DNA of 64,000 nucleotides from Calocera cornea HHB12733 (lineage: Eukaryota; Basidiomycota; Dacrymycetes; Dacrymycetales; Dacrymycetaceae): the NCBI GenBank assembly GCA_001632435.1, contig KV424030.1:40739-104738 (forward strand). Reading direction: 5' to 3'. The notes under the pieces are model-generated. The model did not search any database. It was not told the origin of the DNA and was given only the letters and a program-made list of their open reading frames with translations. Positions 22,029-33,499 of the stretch are shown here, in pieces; position 1 is the stretch's first letter, and every line of letters begins with the position of its first letter. Both the position numbers and the translations under genes were made by a program.

Positions 22029-22652
22029 ACGCATCGCTAGGCAGTTTTTGAAGCCGTTGCCTTGAGGGGAGTGAGAACTTAGAACACGTGGGGAAGTGAG
22101 GAGTGATCCCGGAGGCGGGAGTGTAAACCAGTAATCCACCGAAGTCTTCAAAGAAGTTTCTCTGATCCGAGAATGCGTATCGACACTCGCATAGCCTGGT
22201 TTATTGGCCAAGTCGTTTGTTGTGGTACGGTCGAGCAGCAGCATTCCAGTCAAGTTACGAACCCCCACTCGCGCCCGCGCCGGCCCAGGCACGCGCTCCG
22301 GAATGCACGGAAGCAAACGCCCCCGTCCGGCGATAGCGGCTTTTGGGCGCACGCGCACGCGCCCTTCCCTGACCTTCTGGACTTCTGACTTGTGACCCCT
22401 CTTGTGTAACAAAACACTCGTTGGATTACTTACTTACTTGCAGCTGACTGCTATCCTGATCGAGTGCTTGCTTGATCGACACCCTCCTTTGACCTGATTA
22501 TACTGTGCTGTGCATTGAGGACGGCGTAAACACCGACACCGACCGACACCGCACACGCGCGATCCCACCACAACCACCCGCTCGTTCAACAAATACCGAA
22601 TACCGCATATAGCCCGCCACCAATCACCCACCGCGCCCAACAGGAGGAGAAG

Positions 22653-24521
22653 ATGAACACCCTCGTATCCGCCCCGCACCTCACATTCGGCACTCTCCCC
22701 TCCCAATCCCACAGCACCAGCACCAGCACCACCTCCCAACCAACCTCCACCTCCCCACCGCCGGGGAAAGCCCGCCTCCGCCCCCTCTCCCTCCTCATAA
22801 CCACGCCCGGCTCCCCGCCCCCGTCCCGCAGTAGCGATACGGGGACTGGCTCAGGCTCGGCGGGATCAACCCCGCTCGGGTCGCCCAATGCCATAGGAGG
22901 GGCAAGCACGCCCGGCAGGAGACGGGCGAACGTCAAGCGTATGTCCAGCATCTCCTATTCCCCGCGGAGGCGAGAGGAGCTTAGCTCTCCGGCGTCCTTC
23001 TCGGCCATCTTCCCCTCGAGCGCCACTCCCAGCTCGTCAACTCCGACTTTCGCCCACCGCAGCAGCCCTAGCACCTCCAGCACCTCGACGCCCCAGCCCA
23101 ATCCGCTCGCCCTGACCCTCCCGGAGAAGCACGCAGACCTCCTGACGTTCATCGCACAGAAGGAGTCGCGCGTCATGGACCTCCGGCGGCAGCTCACGGA
23201 GGCGGAGCACGAGCTCCGCGGGCTTAAGAAGAAGTGGGAGGGGATCGTCGCGCGCAGCCAGGCGGGGCTGGGAGCGGGGCAGGGGGGCGGGAGTGGGAGT
23301 GGGAAGGAAGGGATTGGGAGCGGAAGTGGGACTGGGAGCGCGGCAGGGGAGCCAAGGAGGGGCAAGAGCGTGCAGGACGTGCTGAAGCAGGGGGGGAGGA
23401 TCATCAATGAGCTGGTGTTTGACAGCCCCGCCGGTCTAAGCTCGCTTACCTCCCCATCCGCCCCTTCAGCCACGATTACGACCACGACCGCCGGTAATAC
23501 GACCACGAGCGCGGCCACGAACGCCGCCTCCTCCCCCGCGCTGAGCCTCTTCTCCCCCTCCCCCGCGCCATCGAAAGGCCCCACCCACGTCCAAATGCAG
23601 CCGATCAAGAAGCCCACCCCCGGCCCGCGGGACTCCATCTCCTCCCTCTCCTCCCTCTCGGGCAGCAGCGCCGGCACCACCACTACCACCACCACATCCG
23701 AGGACTCCTCCGCGCCGCGCTCGCCCTCCCTTCTGTCAGCCATGTCAAGCCACACTATCAAGCCCCTCCTCTCCACCACCACCACCACCACCACCACTCC
23801 CTCTTCCAACTCCGCGCCGGCCTCGAGCTCAGAATCAGGCCCCACGCTCCAAGCCCTCAGCACAACGCTCAACCGCGCCCTAGACGGGCTGCGCTCCTCC
23901 GAAGCCTACGCGACGCACTCGAAGCGCGCATCGCAGCTCTTCACATCCTCCTTCTCACAGCTCTCGGGGCTCGGCTTTGGGCTCGGCTCGTTTGCGCCTT
24001 CTTCTGCGACGACTGCTGCGGGGCCCCCGGCTAAGGCGGGCCTGGCGGACTATGGGGAGGGGAAACTCACTTCCCCTACGGCTGGCCGCAGACGCTCCCC
24101 CTCCTCCTCCTTGCCCCAAGCAGGACCAAACCCGCCAGTAGTAAACACGCAGCCGCGCGCCCAGCTCTCCGCCCTCACCCTCGGCATAACCGCCCAGGTC
24201 TCCCGCCCGCCCAGCTTATCCCCCATCCCTAGCCCAGCGTCGTCGAGGATCAGCTTGAGCTCGGGCGTGAACTTGCTCGACGACCCGTTGCAGGAGCCGC
24301 TGGGGACGATGGGGACGAGTCCGGTGCTCGTCCCTTCCCCCGTTGCGTCTGTGCGCTCCCTCGCCCCTGCTTCGACTGGAGCGCCAGCAAGGGACCCGCT
24401 CGCCACTGCCCTGGGCGGGCCGCTCGCCCCCTCCCCTGCCATCGGAGGAGGGAGGCTGCCAGGGGTTAGCGAGGAGTCTGCGGAGGCGGAGGCGGATGAT
24501 GAGGATGCTTGGGGGTGGTAG
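22653..24521 (+). CDS. DUF4048-type low-complexity protein with coiled coil
   Basis: Single exon of 622 residues from ATG 22653. The protein is dominated by Ser/Thr/Pro/Gly low complexity, including (ACC)n-encoded Thr runs near residues 340-380. One ordered segment, residues about 155-205, is a predicted coiled coil (LTFIAQKESRVMDLRRQLTE..., then LRGLKKKWEG). This pattern, a short helix that starts with a QESRV/ERRVLELR-like motif in an otherwise disordered fungal protein, resembles DUF4048. A second helical patch (LDGLRSSEAYATHSKRASQL) follows. It ends in an acidic EESAEAEADDEDAWGW. Function unknown; cytoplasmic scaffold is a guess. The intronless structure and strong C-rich third-position bias differ from neighbouring genes. 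Confidence 0.65.
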   Translation: MNTLVSAPHLTFGTLPSQSHSTSTSTTSQPTSTSPPPGKARLRPLSLLITTPGSPPPSRSSDTGTGSGSAGSTPLGSPNAIGGASTPGRRRANVKRMSSISYSPRRREELSSPASFSAIFPSSATPSSSTPTFAHRSSPSTSSTSTPQPNPLALTLPEKHADLLTFIAQKESRVMDLRRQLTEAEHELRGLKKKWEGIVARSQAGLGAGQGGGSGSGKEGIGSGSGTGSAAGEPRRGKSVQDVLKQGGRIINELVFDSPAGLSSLTSPSAPSATITTTTAGNTTTSAATNAASSPALSLFSPSPAPSKGPTHVQMQPIKKPTPGPRDSISSLSSLSGSSAGTTTTTTTSEDSSAPRSPSLLSAMSSHTIKPLLSTTTTTTTTPSSNSAPASSSESGPTLQALSTTLNRALDGLRSSEAYATHSKRASQLFTSSFSQLSGLGFGLGSFAPSSATTAAGPPAKAGLADYGEGKLTSPTAGRRRSPSSSLPQAGPNPPVVNTQPRAQLSALTLGITAQVSRPPSLSPIPSPASSRISLSSGVNLLDDPLQEPLGTMGTSPVLVPSPVASVRSLAPASTGAPARDPLATALGGPLAPSPAIGGGRLPGVSEESAEAEADDEDAWGW

Positions 24522-24529
24522 TCCCACCT

Positions 24530-25040
24530 GCTTGCTCCTTCTGGGTCTGTGCAGCTGTCTTGTTCCCCGCGCAAGGGAGGGGGAAGGGGTGGTTGCGCCG
24601 TGCCTTAGTTTGGCTTGTCGGTGTAGGTCGGGAGCTGGTTGGAGGCAGGAGGTTGGAGGTTGGTATTAGCTGCAGCTGGCAGCCTCGTCTTCGTTCCTTT
24701 ACGAACCACACACATACCACCCGCTCACGCGCGCTGACTGAGGATACATACCCCGCATTTCCCGTACTCTCTTTTACCTGGTTTACTCGGGGGGATACAC
24801 ATTGTAGCTAGCTGGATCTAGCGATGGGCAATCGGATATTTTGGTCTTTGACTTTTCAGCGGTTGCGAACGCCGTGCGGGAGGCAGTACTCATGCTCTCG
24901 TTAACGTTACGCGGACTACGCCCGGTCCGGCGGTCCCAACGTCAGCTCCCGCATCTTCCCACCCTAGCTAGCCCCGCTCAGAGCGCACGGACCAGTCACT
25001 CAAAAAACCACCCTTGACGTGCCCCCAGCCACCCGCCGCA
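24530..25040. other. Intergenic between the DUF4048-type gene and unit U6
   Basis: No gene seen. It contains the 3' flank of the DUF4048-type gene and, at its right end, the putative U6 promoter (TTGACGTG at 25014-25021, 20 bp before CTATAACCCC). Confidence 0.4.
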
Positions 25041-26250
25041 TCTATAACCCCGTCCCCTCACGTCGTTCGAGCGGGACACGGGTCTTCACCTCCCCACGAT
25101 CTGGGGGTTGCGGTGCTCCTTGACCGTTGGTGCGGGGCTCTCATCGTTTCGGTACCCTTCATAGGGTTGCCACAATGTACTCGGGCAACGCTGTCCAAGG
25201 TCGTGCAGCCCGTCCGCCCCTGTCCACCTCCCTACCTCCTCCTGTCTTCAGCTGGTCACCATCATCGCTCGGCTCTGGACCTGGTTGGGCTTAGCACACT
25301 GACGCTCACCATCGTTCCCTTCTGCTCCCTTCTGAGAGAGTCGTTATGATGATAGAGGCGGATCTCAGTGTGCTTCGCCCGGCTCACGCCGTCTATCACT
25401 CCGCGACAAGGACGGCGGCCTGTCCGACCCTGGACGACGTGGAGAGTGATGATCTTGCGCATGCGTGACGCATCTGACCTCCCCCTCATCCACCTCAGGG
25501 TCGCTTAGGCCGCCGACCTGCACCTGCCTTGCTTCTATCGTCTGATTGTCTGTCTGGTCTCAGGGCGATGTCTGCGTATCTACCCAACAGCGGCGGGCTG
25601 CTGCTCACTGCGCGTGCTCTGCGGACATGTGTGTTCACCGCCTTTTGGTGGCCACACTACTTCTCTCGTGGGGTCTCGCCGCAGTGTACTCCAGCCCGAT
25701 CCAACCATGACGACACGATGCCGCGGCCTCTGATGTACCCTCGTCGACTGGACGGCGATGACTCCCATGTAAAAACCTCATCTAGAGTTTTCGTCGTCAC
25801 CCGAACCGGGATCGTGGACGTTGCGGCGGCGTTTGCTGCTCTTCTGCTGTTCATCTCTGATGGCACGTATGGGACAGACTGATTGGTGTTCACTGATCAT
25901 CTTCCGCTCGCATTGCATCCCCTACTTTCTTGAAGAGATGCTACAAGGGCTGCAGCGTCCCTCAGTCCACGTCAGTTGGACCTCCGTATTCTCAACTCTC
26001 TTTCTGAACGAAACTTCGTCCTCTGGACTCTGTCAATAAGCACGGCACTGGCGTCCAAATTGCCAGTAGAAGGCAGCATTCAGCTGATAATACGGCTTTA
26101 TTTCATCCAATTCTTCTTCCATTCGACTAGGAGATTTGCTGTGCTCTATCGTGCCAAGTCTATGGGGAGAGAAAGGCAGCAGGGCGGTTGTCTGAGCGTG
26201 ACCAAGTTATTTTTTTCGCTGCCGGAGAACTTTGTCTCAGGCAGATGTTC
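25041..26250 (+). repeat. Module-array unit U6 (most diverged member)
   Basis: Plus-strand unit recognised by internal modules rather than by its promoter: GGCGGCCTGTCCGACCCTGG (about 25411-25430, compare U3), GGCGGGCTGCTGCTCACTG (about 25592) and GTGTACTCCAGCCCGATC (about 25684). These match the corresponding modules of the minus-strand units. The promoter is weaker: GACGTG in place of CACGTG and CTATAA as TATA. Right boundary uncertain. Confidence 0.4.
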
Positions 26251-26543
26251 CTTGACGACCTAGTGTTCTTCCCCATGTACATGAGTTCGGTGGCTAGTAT
26301 GAGCATCAAATATCATTACTCAAATATGTTATCAAGCTAGTGCACGTCATTGCCAAATGCAAATGAACGTCGTCCTCGGCAAGGAGGAAGTCCGCCCTCA
26401 TCGGCGTTTGCTCTCCCAGGCTTAACCCAGGCTTAGCCCCGACATTCAGCTGCTCCCGCTCCGTCCGCGCCACATCCCAATTCGTTCCTTCCCTGCTCGT
26501 CACGACCCACCCACCCTACTGTCCCACACAAACCTCATCCACG

Positions 26544-26941
26544 ATGTCCTAGTACGTTCCCCTCTCCTCCTCTCCTCCTCCCCTTTCCATGCATGACCCT
26601 ATGAAATGGAAATGGAGATGCTGACTCCGTACGTGCAGCACCATCCTCGGCCGCACAATAGCGAACGAGTACCTCGCCCTCGGCACGTTCTTCGCGACGG
26701 GGCTTGGCACATGGGCGGCGATGCGCAAGCCCGCTGCGCCCGTCGGGCCGAACGGAAAGGTCGTCAAGCCCGAGCCGAAGATCGAGGCGTCGAGCAAGGA
26801 GGAGGAGGATTTGTGCGTCCCCTTTCCGTCTTGTTTCGCTCCTGTTCACTGTGTCCGGCGGTTCGGACTGTTGCTCATCTGGGATACAGCATCAAGGCGT
26901 TCGTCGCGGAGGCGGAGAAGGGGGATTCGGGGCACCATTAG
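26544..26941 (+). CDS. ATP19: Mitochondrial ATP synthase subunit k (Atp19)
   Basis: Three exons (26544-26551, 26639-26812, 26890-26941) encode 77 residues; the first exon has only 8 nt (ATG TCC TA). The protein starts MSYTILGRTIANEYLALGTF, then a single hydrophobic span (LALGTFFATGLGTWAAM), a short Pro/Lys linker and the acidic end SKEEEDFIKAFVAEAEKG. This is the layout of Atp19, a small Fo-sector subunit tied to ATP synthase dimers in the inner mitochondrial membrane. Length fits the family (about 68-80 residues). The tiny first exon and an 87-nt first intron would defeat most predictors. Phases are consistent throughout. Confidence 0.88.
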
Positions 26942-27216
26942 CCTGGTCGTCCTGCATATGGAGGGCTGGCACGATAGGAGAGCAGGAGAAATGGGCGATA
27001 GAGGAATCGGCGTAATGGGCATGCAACTGCCGCATGTGGCTGGACAACCAGCGAAAATCGAATGCGATTCCCACACTTTGATGCGTGCGTGAGGTCGATT
27101 CGCTGCTCGGGCACCGGATGGGTGCCGTACAACGCAGGAAGGCACAACGAATGCTGGAGGGTACAAGTACTGTACAGGCAAGTTGCGCTACAAGGGAGCA
27201 AGCGCGGCCAACTGGA

Positions 27217-28246
27217 CTACTCATCGTCCGGCTGCCCGTCCTCCTCTTCCCCCTCGTCCCGCTTAGCCTTGTCCGCCATCCTCCTCCTCATCTGCTCGAC
27301 CTTCTTCGCCGCGCCATTGAACATGCCGCCCGTGGCCTGCCCGCACGCGGCGCACTTTGGCGTCTTCTTGAACCGGCCGATGGCGCACTTTGAGCAGAAG
27401 TAGTGCCCGCACTTGGTCACGATCGGGTCTGTGTACGGCTTGCGGCAGAGCAGGCACGCGAAGGGGATGTCCTCCTCGTCTGAGGACGCGGAGTCGTCCG
27501 CATTTCCCGAGGCACCGCCGCCGGCGCGCTGTTGTTCTTCCCACTGGCGGTCGAGCTGCCAGCCTGCCATATCTATAAATGCAGTCAGCACCCCGCCCAT
27601 AGCAGCGAAATAGAGCTTACTCACACGTCCCGCGATCATGCAAGAACTTGCACGTGTCCCCGAACCCGCAGTAGCCCGTCTCCTTGTAGTCCTTGCACAC
27701 GTCCGGCTGGTAGTCCGTAATCGTGACCTGGCGGATCGTGCTCGGGTTGGCCCTGACAGGCCCGGAGCGCATGGCCTTGGGCACCTCCTGGCGCGACTTG
27801 AGGATGTGGCGCTTGTACCCGGCCAGGCCGTGGTACATCCCGTCGTCCGGGTCGGGCAGGTCCTCGTCGCCCATGGCTGGGTCGAGTCGGGCGCGCTTGC
27901 GCGCGTTGATCGCTTGCGTCTCTTCCCGCTCTTCGTCGGAGAGCGAGTACCCCTCGGGCAGCGCAGCCGTGCCCGAGCCGTAGTTGACGTCCACCCGCTC
28001 CCGCTTCCGCGCGCCCTTCGTCCCCTGCACCAGCGGGTTCGCGACGCTCTTCTTCTGTGGCAGGACGACCGCGCTCGCGCCCGCGACCGCAAGACGGGCG
28101 GAGGTGCTCGCTTCGGGTGGGATTGAGACGGAGGACGGGGAGGGCGAGCGCGAGCGCGGCTTTGTGCGGGAGGAGGCGGGGCGCGATTTGGGCGGTTTGC
28201 GGAAGAAGGGCACGGGCGTTGGGTCCACGCCGGTGTCGGCCATCAT
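27217..28246 (-). CDS. CWC24: Pre-mRNA splicing factor CWC24 / RNF113A-like (CCCH + RING)
   Basis: Two exons (27625-28246, 27217-27572; 52-nt intron, phase 1) encode 325 residues. After a basic Ser/Pro-rich N-terminus, a CCCH zinc finger lies at about residues 190-212 (VCKDYKETGYCGFGDTCKFLHDRG). The intron falls immediately after it, and exon 2 opens YMAGWQLDRQWEEQQ, the conserved link. A C3HC4 RING follows (FACLLCRKPYTDPIVTKCGH, then YFCSKCAIGRF, KCAACGQ). This order is unique to Cwc24/RNF113A, which associates with the activated spliceosome near the 5' splice site. Two adjacent ATGs (28246 and 28243) are possible starts. It is divergent from the SPC3 gene with 345 bp between ATGs. Confidence 0.95.
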
Positions 28247-28591
28247 GCTGGTGTGTTGTGTTGTCAGTTCAGTAATTAAGCAGCCAAAGCTGATGATGAG
28301 ATGGCAGGTGGGAGGTGCTGGGAGTAGGTGTGGTGATGCTGATGGTCGTCCCCTCTCACGTCGCCTGCTCTCCGACGCCGGTCCCTGGCGACTTGACTGC
28401 AGTCACGACTGGACGCCTTATTAGTCAGCCGCTCAGCAGGGCAAGCAAGCAAGCACGCTGCGGCTGTGCGGGGGCTGTGCGGGACGACGCGGGGTCCCTG
28501 ACACGTCGGCCGTCTCCGGCGCGTGCACCGAGCACACCGTAGTCTCATACCTCCATTTCCTCTGCTGTAGAAAAGTAGCCCGGTTGGCAGG

Positions 28592-29360
28592 ATGCACTCG
28601 ACGTACAACCGCCTGTCAACAATCCTCAGCCACGCCAGCACAGCCCTCATGGTCCTGCTCGGGCTCGTCGCAGCCACCTCCTACCTCACCTTGCCCTCCC
28701 CCCCGCCGGGCACAGTGGACATCAAGACGGTGCAAGTGTGCGTCCTCCCCCTGCTCCCGCTTCCTTCCCACCGGCCTGTCCTGTACTGACAGCGCTCCCG
28801 GCATCGTGTGCAGCTATCAGGAGCGCTACCGGCCGAACGAGGTCGCCTGGCTGCGGTTCGACCTCGACGCGGACCTCCGGCCCCTCTGGACGTGGAACAC
28901 AAAGCAGGTCTTCGCCTACCTCGTCGTCTCCTACGCCGATGCGCCCAACGGCACCCTCTCCTCCCACGCACCTGCAGCGGAGGACGGGCTGGGTGGGTCC
29001 GAGGTGCGCAAGGCGGGGAACGACATCGTCGCGTGGGACCGGATTGTGCGGCGGCAGAAGGACGCGCGGATCAGGATCGAGGGCGGGAGGAACAAGTACC
29101 CGCTCAAGGCGGTCGGGAAGAAGTTCTTGTGCGTCCGCTTCCCGCTCTACTTTCCCTTCCCACCTCCCTCTTCCCCTTTCCTCTACGCTGTGACGCGCTC
29201 GTGACTGTGGAACTGAAAGCGCTTTTGCAGTGGCGCGGAACCATTCTCCGCCAAGCTCATGTACAACGTCCAGCCGTGGGTGGGACTGCTCACGTACGGC
29301 CAGGCCGGGGAGACGAAGGCCGTGGTGGAGTGGCCCAGGGCGCAGAGCGCGATGCAATGA
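28592..29360 (+). CDS. SPC3: Signal peptidase complex subunit 3
   Basis: Three exons (28592-28737, 28814-29128, 29231-29360) encode 196 residues. The N-terminus MHSTYNRLSTILSHASTALM with one transmembrane helix (LMVLLGLVAATSYLTL) and the luminal domain beginning 'RPNEVAWLRFDLDADLRPLW' followed by TWNTKQVFAYLVVSY are signature features of SPC3/SPCS3. So are 'DIVAWDRIVRR', 'KYPLKAVGKKFFGAE' and 'LMYNVQPWVGLLTYG'. SPC3 is an ER-membrane glycoprotein that stabilises the signal peptidase catalytic subunit. An NGT sequon occurs in the luminal part. The final Spc3 domain has a low-complexity insert (SSHAPAAEDGLGGSEV) compared with yeast. Divergent from CWC24. Confidence 0.92.
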
Positions 29361-29959
29361 GCGGGTTCTGGTGTCGGCCCGGGGTTGGGGATGGGGATAG
29401 AAGGCGTGCGTACGGTCCTTCTATGCCGAGGGGTTGTGTACATCTATACCCAGTAATTGCCATTTGTGCGATTGGATCACCATTCTTCGCATCACGACGC
29501 CAGCGACGTATATGCGCGCAGCGTCTCGATATTGAGAATGCAACACATCGGACGGCTCCCTCTGGTCCCTCGAGCACCCTAAGCTCCATCCTCGCCGTAC
29601 AGCATAACACGAGAACTGCGGGATCGCAGGTCTTCGTGCTTGCGTAGGGCAGAGAGGTACTTAGAGTGGTGGAGGCTCGGGAGGTGGTTCAGGCAGCATA
29701 GTGTTAGTGCCCAGAGAATTGCGGAGAGAATAGCAATAGTGTGGTAGAAAACACGCGCAGGCTCAGGCTCAGTGTGGCGTGTCGTTCTCGAGAAACACGC
29801 GACCAAACGGGACGACGGGGACGGCATGACTATGCATTTCCCCCCAGCGATAAGCCGGGGTTGGTACAAGTAGTCAGAGCCTCCCATCAGCTCGCGTGTT
29901 ACCCAGAGAAGACACAGCCGATAGGGACCCATGAACCAGAGCCGCCAGTGCTGGAGCAG

Positions 29960-31060
29960 GGAGAAGTTCAAGTCCACCATAGCGCGCTGATGATGCCCGC
30001 ATCACCAAATACCACTATGAGCCCGCAGAGGGCCCCAGACAGTAAGGCTGACGGTAAACAGCGCGCTATGCAAGGCCGAGGCTATGATAGGGCTGGCAGT
30101 CCCCGCGACCATGTTCTCAGTATAGACCACGATAGATGCATATGCTGAGTCCGAAGGGAACACAGTATCGGGCAGGATGCGAACAGGGCTGGGGAGGACG
30201 CCGCCGGACTGGTGCAGAGTAGGGAGGGTCGACCTGGGGCATGCTGAGGTCGAAGCGCAGATCGAGTAGTACATTCCACGGACAAAGGGGATGTACACTG
30301 AACCGCGGCGGTCTGCAGTGAGCCTCAGTGAGCCAATAGTAGTCACGACAGCCAGATGTAGAGCAGAGCAGACTGGCGGAGGACAGGCGACCAGCACGAC
30401 CTTCGATGTGAGGCGCGATCAAGATGACAAGCCCACTGGGTGTCATCACCGCCCACCTCGGAAGGTCGCGGAGGTCGTCGCCCATGCGATATGCAGGCAG
30501 AGAAACAGGCGGTCGGGCTGAACCGCACTGAGAACACCTCTGAGACGCGCTCTCAGCTGCAGGTCCCGCACAAACAGTAGGGACACAGCAGCGGTGGCGA
30601 GGCGTCCTCAGTGGGCCACAGTCGACCGGCTAGTAGCCCGCTTCAGCGGGTAGAGTACTCCCCATAGCAGAGAGCAGGCGGTCTGCACAACCCTGGACTG
30701 CTCCGCGCCGTCAGATAGCAAGCCTCAATATGCCATCGGGCTCGCAAGCTGTCCAGGGTTGGAGAGGCCGCTGCGTCGTTCAGAGAGAGTTGAGGGCGGG
30801 GGTCGACGCTGACGCACACTGAGAACTCAAGCACCTCTCCCGTCATAATCGCAGGCCCCCTTCAAGAAGGCGGCGCGATGAGAGGGACTGGCAGCACTCA
30901 GCGAGCGACAGGCGACCAATGGTAGACGAGGGCCAGGCAGGCAGTAGCCGGTCGTCGGCGTCGCATTGTGGGACGGTAGGACGACTCTGCTTCGTCCGGA
31001 TGGTGGAAGAGGAGGGAGGCGTGAAGAGGGTAAGGCGGACGAGAGAAGGGGTTTATATAA
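29960..31060 (-). repeat. Module-array unit U3 (candidate long noncoding transcription unit)
   Basis: Leftward unit. Modules on the minus strand include GCGGCCTCTCCAACCCTGG (about 30745-30765), CTCAGTG with CAGCCCGACCGCC (about 30508-30533), CACTGAGG (about 30326 and 30607) and GGTCGCGGGGACTGCC (about 30097-30112). A hairpin with stems GATGACA (30423-30429) and TGTCATC (30441-30447) is intact. The longest frames are shadows with biased composition and no known domain. Confidence 0.55.
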
Positions 31061-31090
31061 CAAATCGGTGGCAACGGCAAGCGACACGTG
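31051..31090 (-). promoter_or_regulatory. U3 promoter: CACGTG and TATATAAACCCC
   Basis: CACGTG at 31085-31090 and TATATAAAC at 31051-31059 on the minus strand, followed downstream by CCCC and a C/T-rich leader with a CCACCATC motif, as in U1 and U2. Confidence 0.55.
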
Positions 31091-31099
31091 ACTGCGCTA

Positions 31100-31799
31100 A
31101 TCCCAGGAGTGAATTATTGTGAAGAGCGGTGGCAAGAGAAGAGCAGAAAAAGGAAGCAAACCGCGTTGCTATGCGGCACGCAGAAGTGGGTGTCTGGGGT
31201 CCCTACGCTGATCTTTTTGGGGGTTGCGAAGCATTTGTTCAACTACTGTAGATAGACCTTCATGTGCAAGACAGTGACTGATATTCCCTTGTAAACCCGT
31301 CCAACGATCCCCGTGCCACTGTAGGAGTCAAAGGACTGAGATTCCGTTTACTTAGGGTTCCTCAATGACCGGCAAGTCGAAGTCATCTACGCCCCTCACT
31401 CCCAACTTTTAGTTTGCACAACACTTGAAGTGCTTCCAATATATTCACGTACGCGTCCAGTAATGGCTTCAACAACGGTACAACTAACGGCGACAATCGG
31501 AGTTACAATAACGGTGCAAATGACGTCGACCCACTAGTAATCGCCTCGGGCAACGCCTTGCCAACCGCGACTCCGAGGACACTTCCCATGTCTGTTCCGG
31601 AAGGACCGGGTCCACTGGGCATTGACGCGTCCGTTTGCGTTGCCATCGGTGCGTTGAACAAAGCCGATAGCAACGGCGTTTCCCTCAAAACTAGGATGGT
31701 CGTCCTGGAAGGGGAAGCCCTCCATGCATCACGGGACCCTGCGTCCTTTCTAGATACATAACGAGAGAGATCGCCTAGAGCTGTAAAACTGCCAGTAGT
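31100..31799. other. Spacer between U3 and U4
   Basis: No gene or shared module recognised; a minus-strand frame of 99 codons at 31503-31802 has no supporting features. An (AACAACGGT)-like imperfect repeat occurs around 31470-31520. Confidence 0.35.
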
Positions 31800-33437
31800 C
31801 ATAGCGGGTAAGACTCAAAGGTGGCGATAACGTGGGTGGGGTGGATAAGCAAGCCTGCTCGTTCTCGGGAAACACGCATTCAGTTGCCCGCTGTGACCTG
31901 TCAGACTGCAGCGTCTCATGGGATGACCAATGAGATTGAGCGTGCAGTCGCAGCCGGGGAAGCTGTGCGCGTGCTACCCGGAGACTTGGCCGCCAGAAGG
32001 TGTTGCTCAGCCCGTCAACGAACGGGGGAGCAGAGTCCCGCAGACCTAGTTAGCAGGCGTTAGTAAGGAAGACCGAGACTGAGAGGGCTGGCGCTCCCCG
32101 CGACCCTGGGCTGAGAACGTGGCACGGAAGATAATGAGCTCTGTAGGGACTCATCTCAGCCTCGTCGGCGCGCGGGGTGGGGAGGACGCCGTTGGAGTAG
32201 TACGAGCAGAAGGGGTCGCGCTGCGGCACACCGAAGGGCAAGGTACCTACGAAAGTGCTTCGCTAGCACTTGGGAGAGAGAAGTACTGTACGGCAAGGCG
32301 TGGCAGTCCTTTGTGAGCCACAGTCGACCCACGAGTGCGTTGTAGCCAGTTGCAAAATAGAGCAGGTAGGAAAAGGCGGCCGCGGCAACAAGAAAGCACG
32401 ACCCTGCGTCAGCCCTGGGACTGCGCAGATGACAGGCCGGCGTGGACTGCCATCGGCGTCCAGAGTGCGCAGGGTTGAGCAGACTGCGGCCTACCAGCGG
32501 TCCAGCGTAGACAAGGTACTGTAGACGGTGGCTGGGCTGAAGAATGCTAAGGGACGATGCTCGTCGTGCATACTGCAGCTGCACTGCCTGCTGGTCCGGG
32601 ACAGATGTAGCGAGCACGGACGTCCCCCGGTATTCAACCGCTCACCAGCTCCATGAAGGGGCCTTTGAGTAGCAAAGGAAAGGCAGGCGGCCCCCACGAC
32701 CCTGTGACGATACCGCCTCGGGAGATAACACATCCGCGGATAGGCTAGCGTCGTCAGCGGGCATACGGGGTTGGAGAGACCGCCGCTATTAGTTCGGAGA
32801 GGGTGGTCGGGCTGAAGTACACCGAGGCTACTTGCTGCCTCCCGATAGCTACATCCCCATCCTTGATGGTGATGCAGCGGTGTGGCCCAAGGTCCTCGGT
32901 GTACGACAGCCGATGCTCGAGGTAGCCAGTAGCATCATAGTAGACCAGAGGGAGGAGGGCTCGCGGGGAGCGCGACCTGATACAGTGTGGACTCCCATAT
33001 AGACAACACGCCCTTGGGGGGGGGGGGGGGGGGGGGGAAGTCACGCCGACAATGCGTAGCTAGTAGGCCGGGGTGTGGACAGTGAGGGTCGGGCTGGAGC
33101 ACACCGGGGGACCAGGCGGCGGGTATTACTCCGTATCAAGACAGAAGCGACACAGGCGGCACTCGGTGTTGAGCAGCCGACGGCCGGGTCGGAGAGGCCG
33201 GCGAGAACGCGAGAGGCGGGTGTTGAGTGGAGAGGGCAAGGCAGAGGCAAAGGTGGGTGGGCTGCACAGCCCCGGAAATGCATACAGCCCATGACAAGCT
33301 CGCGGAGCAGCCATCGCATGGCATACCGCAGGGCTGGGGAGCACCGCCCACCCACTGGCAGTTCAGCCGCGGGAGGGGAGGGGAGGGGAGGGAAGGACCC
33401 CTGTGCCCTTGTCAGTGGGAGGGGAGAGGTATATGTA
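31800..33437 (-). repeat. Module-array unit U4 (candidate long noncoding transcription unit)
   Basis: Leftward unit, the longest. Minus-strand modules: GGTGGGCGGTGCTCCCCAGC (about 33332-33353, nearly identical to U5 at 43630-43650), CTCTCCAACCCC (32768), CTCAACCCTGCGC (32470), CAGGGTCGCGGGGAGCGCC (about 32088-32110), GTGTACTTCAGCCCGACC (32806-32824) and its copy at 33090. A GATGACAG / CTGCCATC hairpin with one mismatch lies at 32428-32454. A 22-bp poly-G interrupts the unit at 33016-33037. Confidence 0.55.
33016..33037 (+). repeat. Poly-G homopolymer, 22 bp
   Basis: Twenty-two consecutive G residues inside unit U4; the second long G run of the window. Confidence 0.95.
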
Positions 33438-33465
33438 CTGTACCCCCCTGGTGGGGGGGCACGTG
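33429..33465 (-). promoter_or_regulatory. U4 promoter: CACGTG and TATA-like
   Basis: CACGTG at 33460-33465 and a weak TATA (TACATATACC, about 33428-33437) on the minus strand, preceded by CTTCCGCTC (about 33478-33486), matching the CCGCTCCC element of U1 and U5. Confidence 0.5.
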
Positions 33466-33499
33466 ATGCAGAGCTTTGAGCGGAAGCAGTAGTGTGAAG

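Noticed and set aside
22955..23872. A 305-codon minus-strand frame opposite the DUF4048-type gene
   Set aside because: Poly-Val and acidic runs are the complement of (ACC)n repeats on the coding strand; no features of its own.
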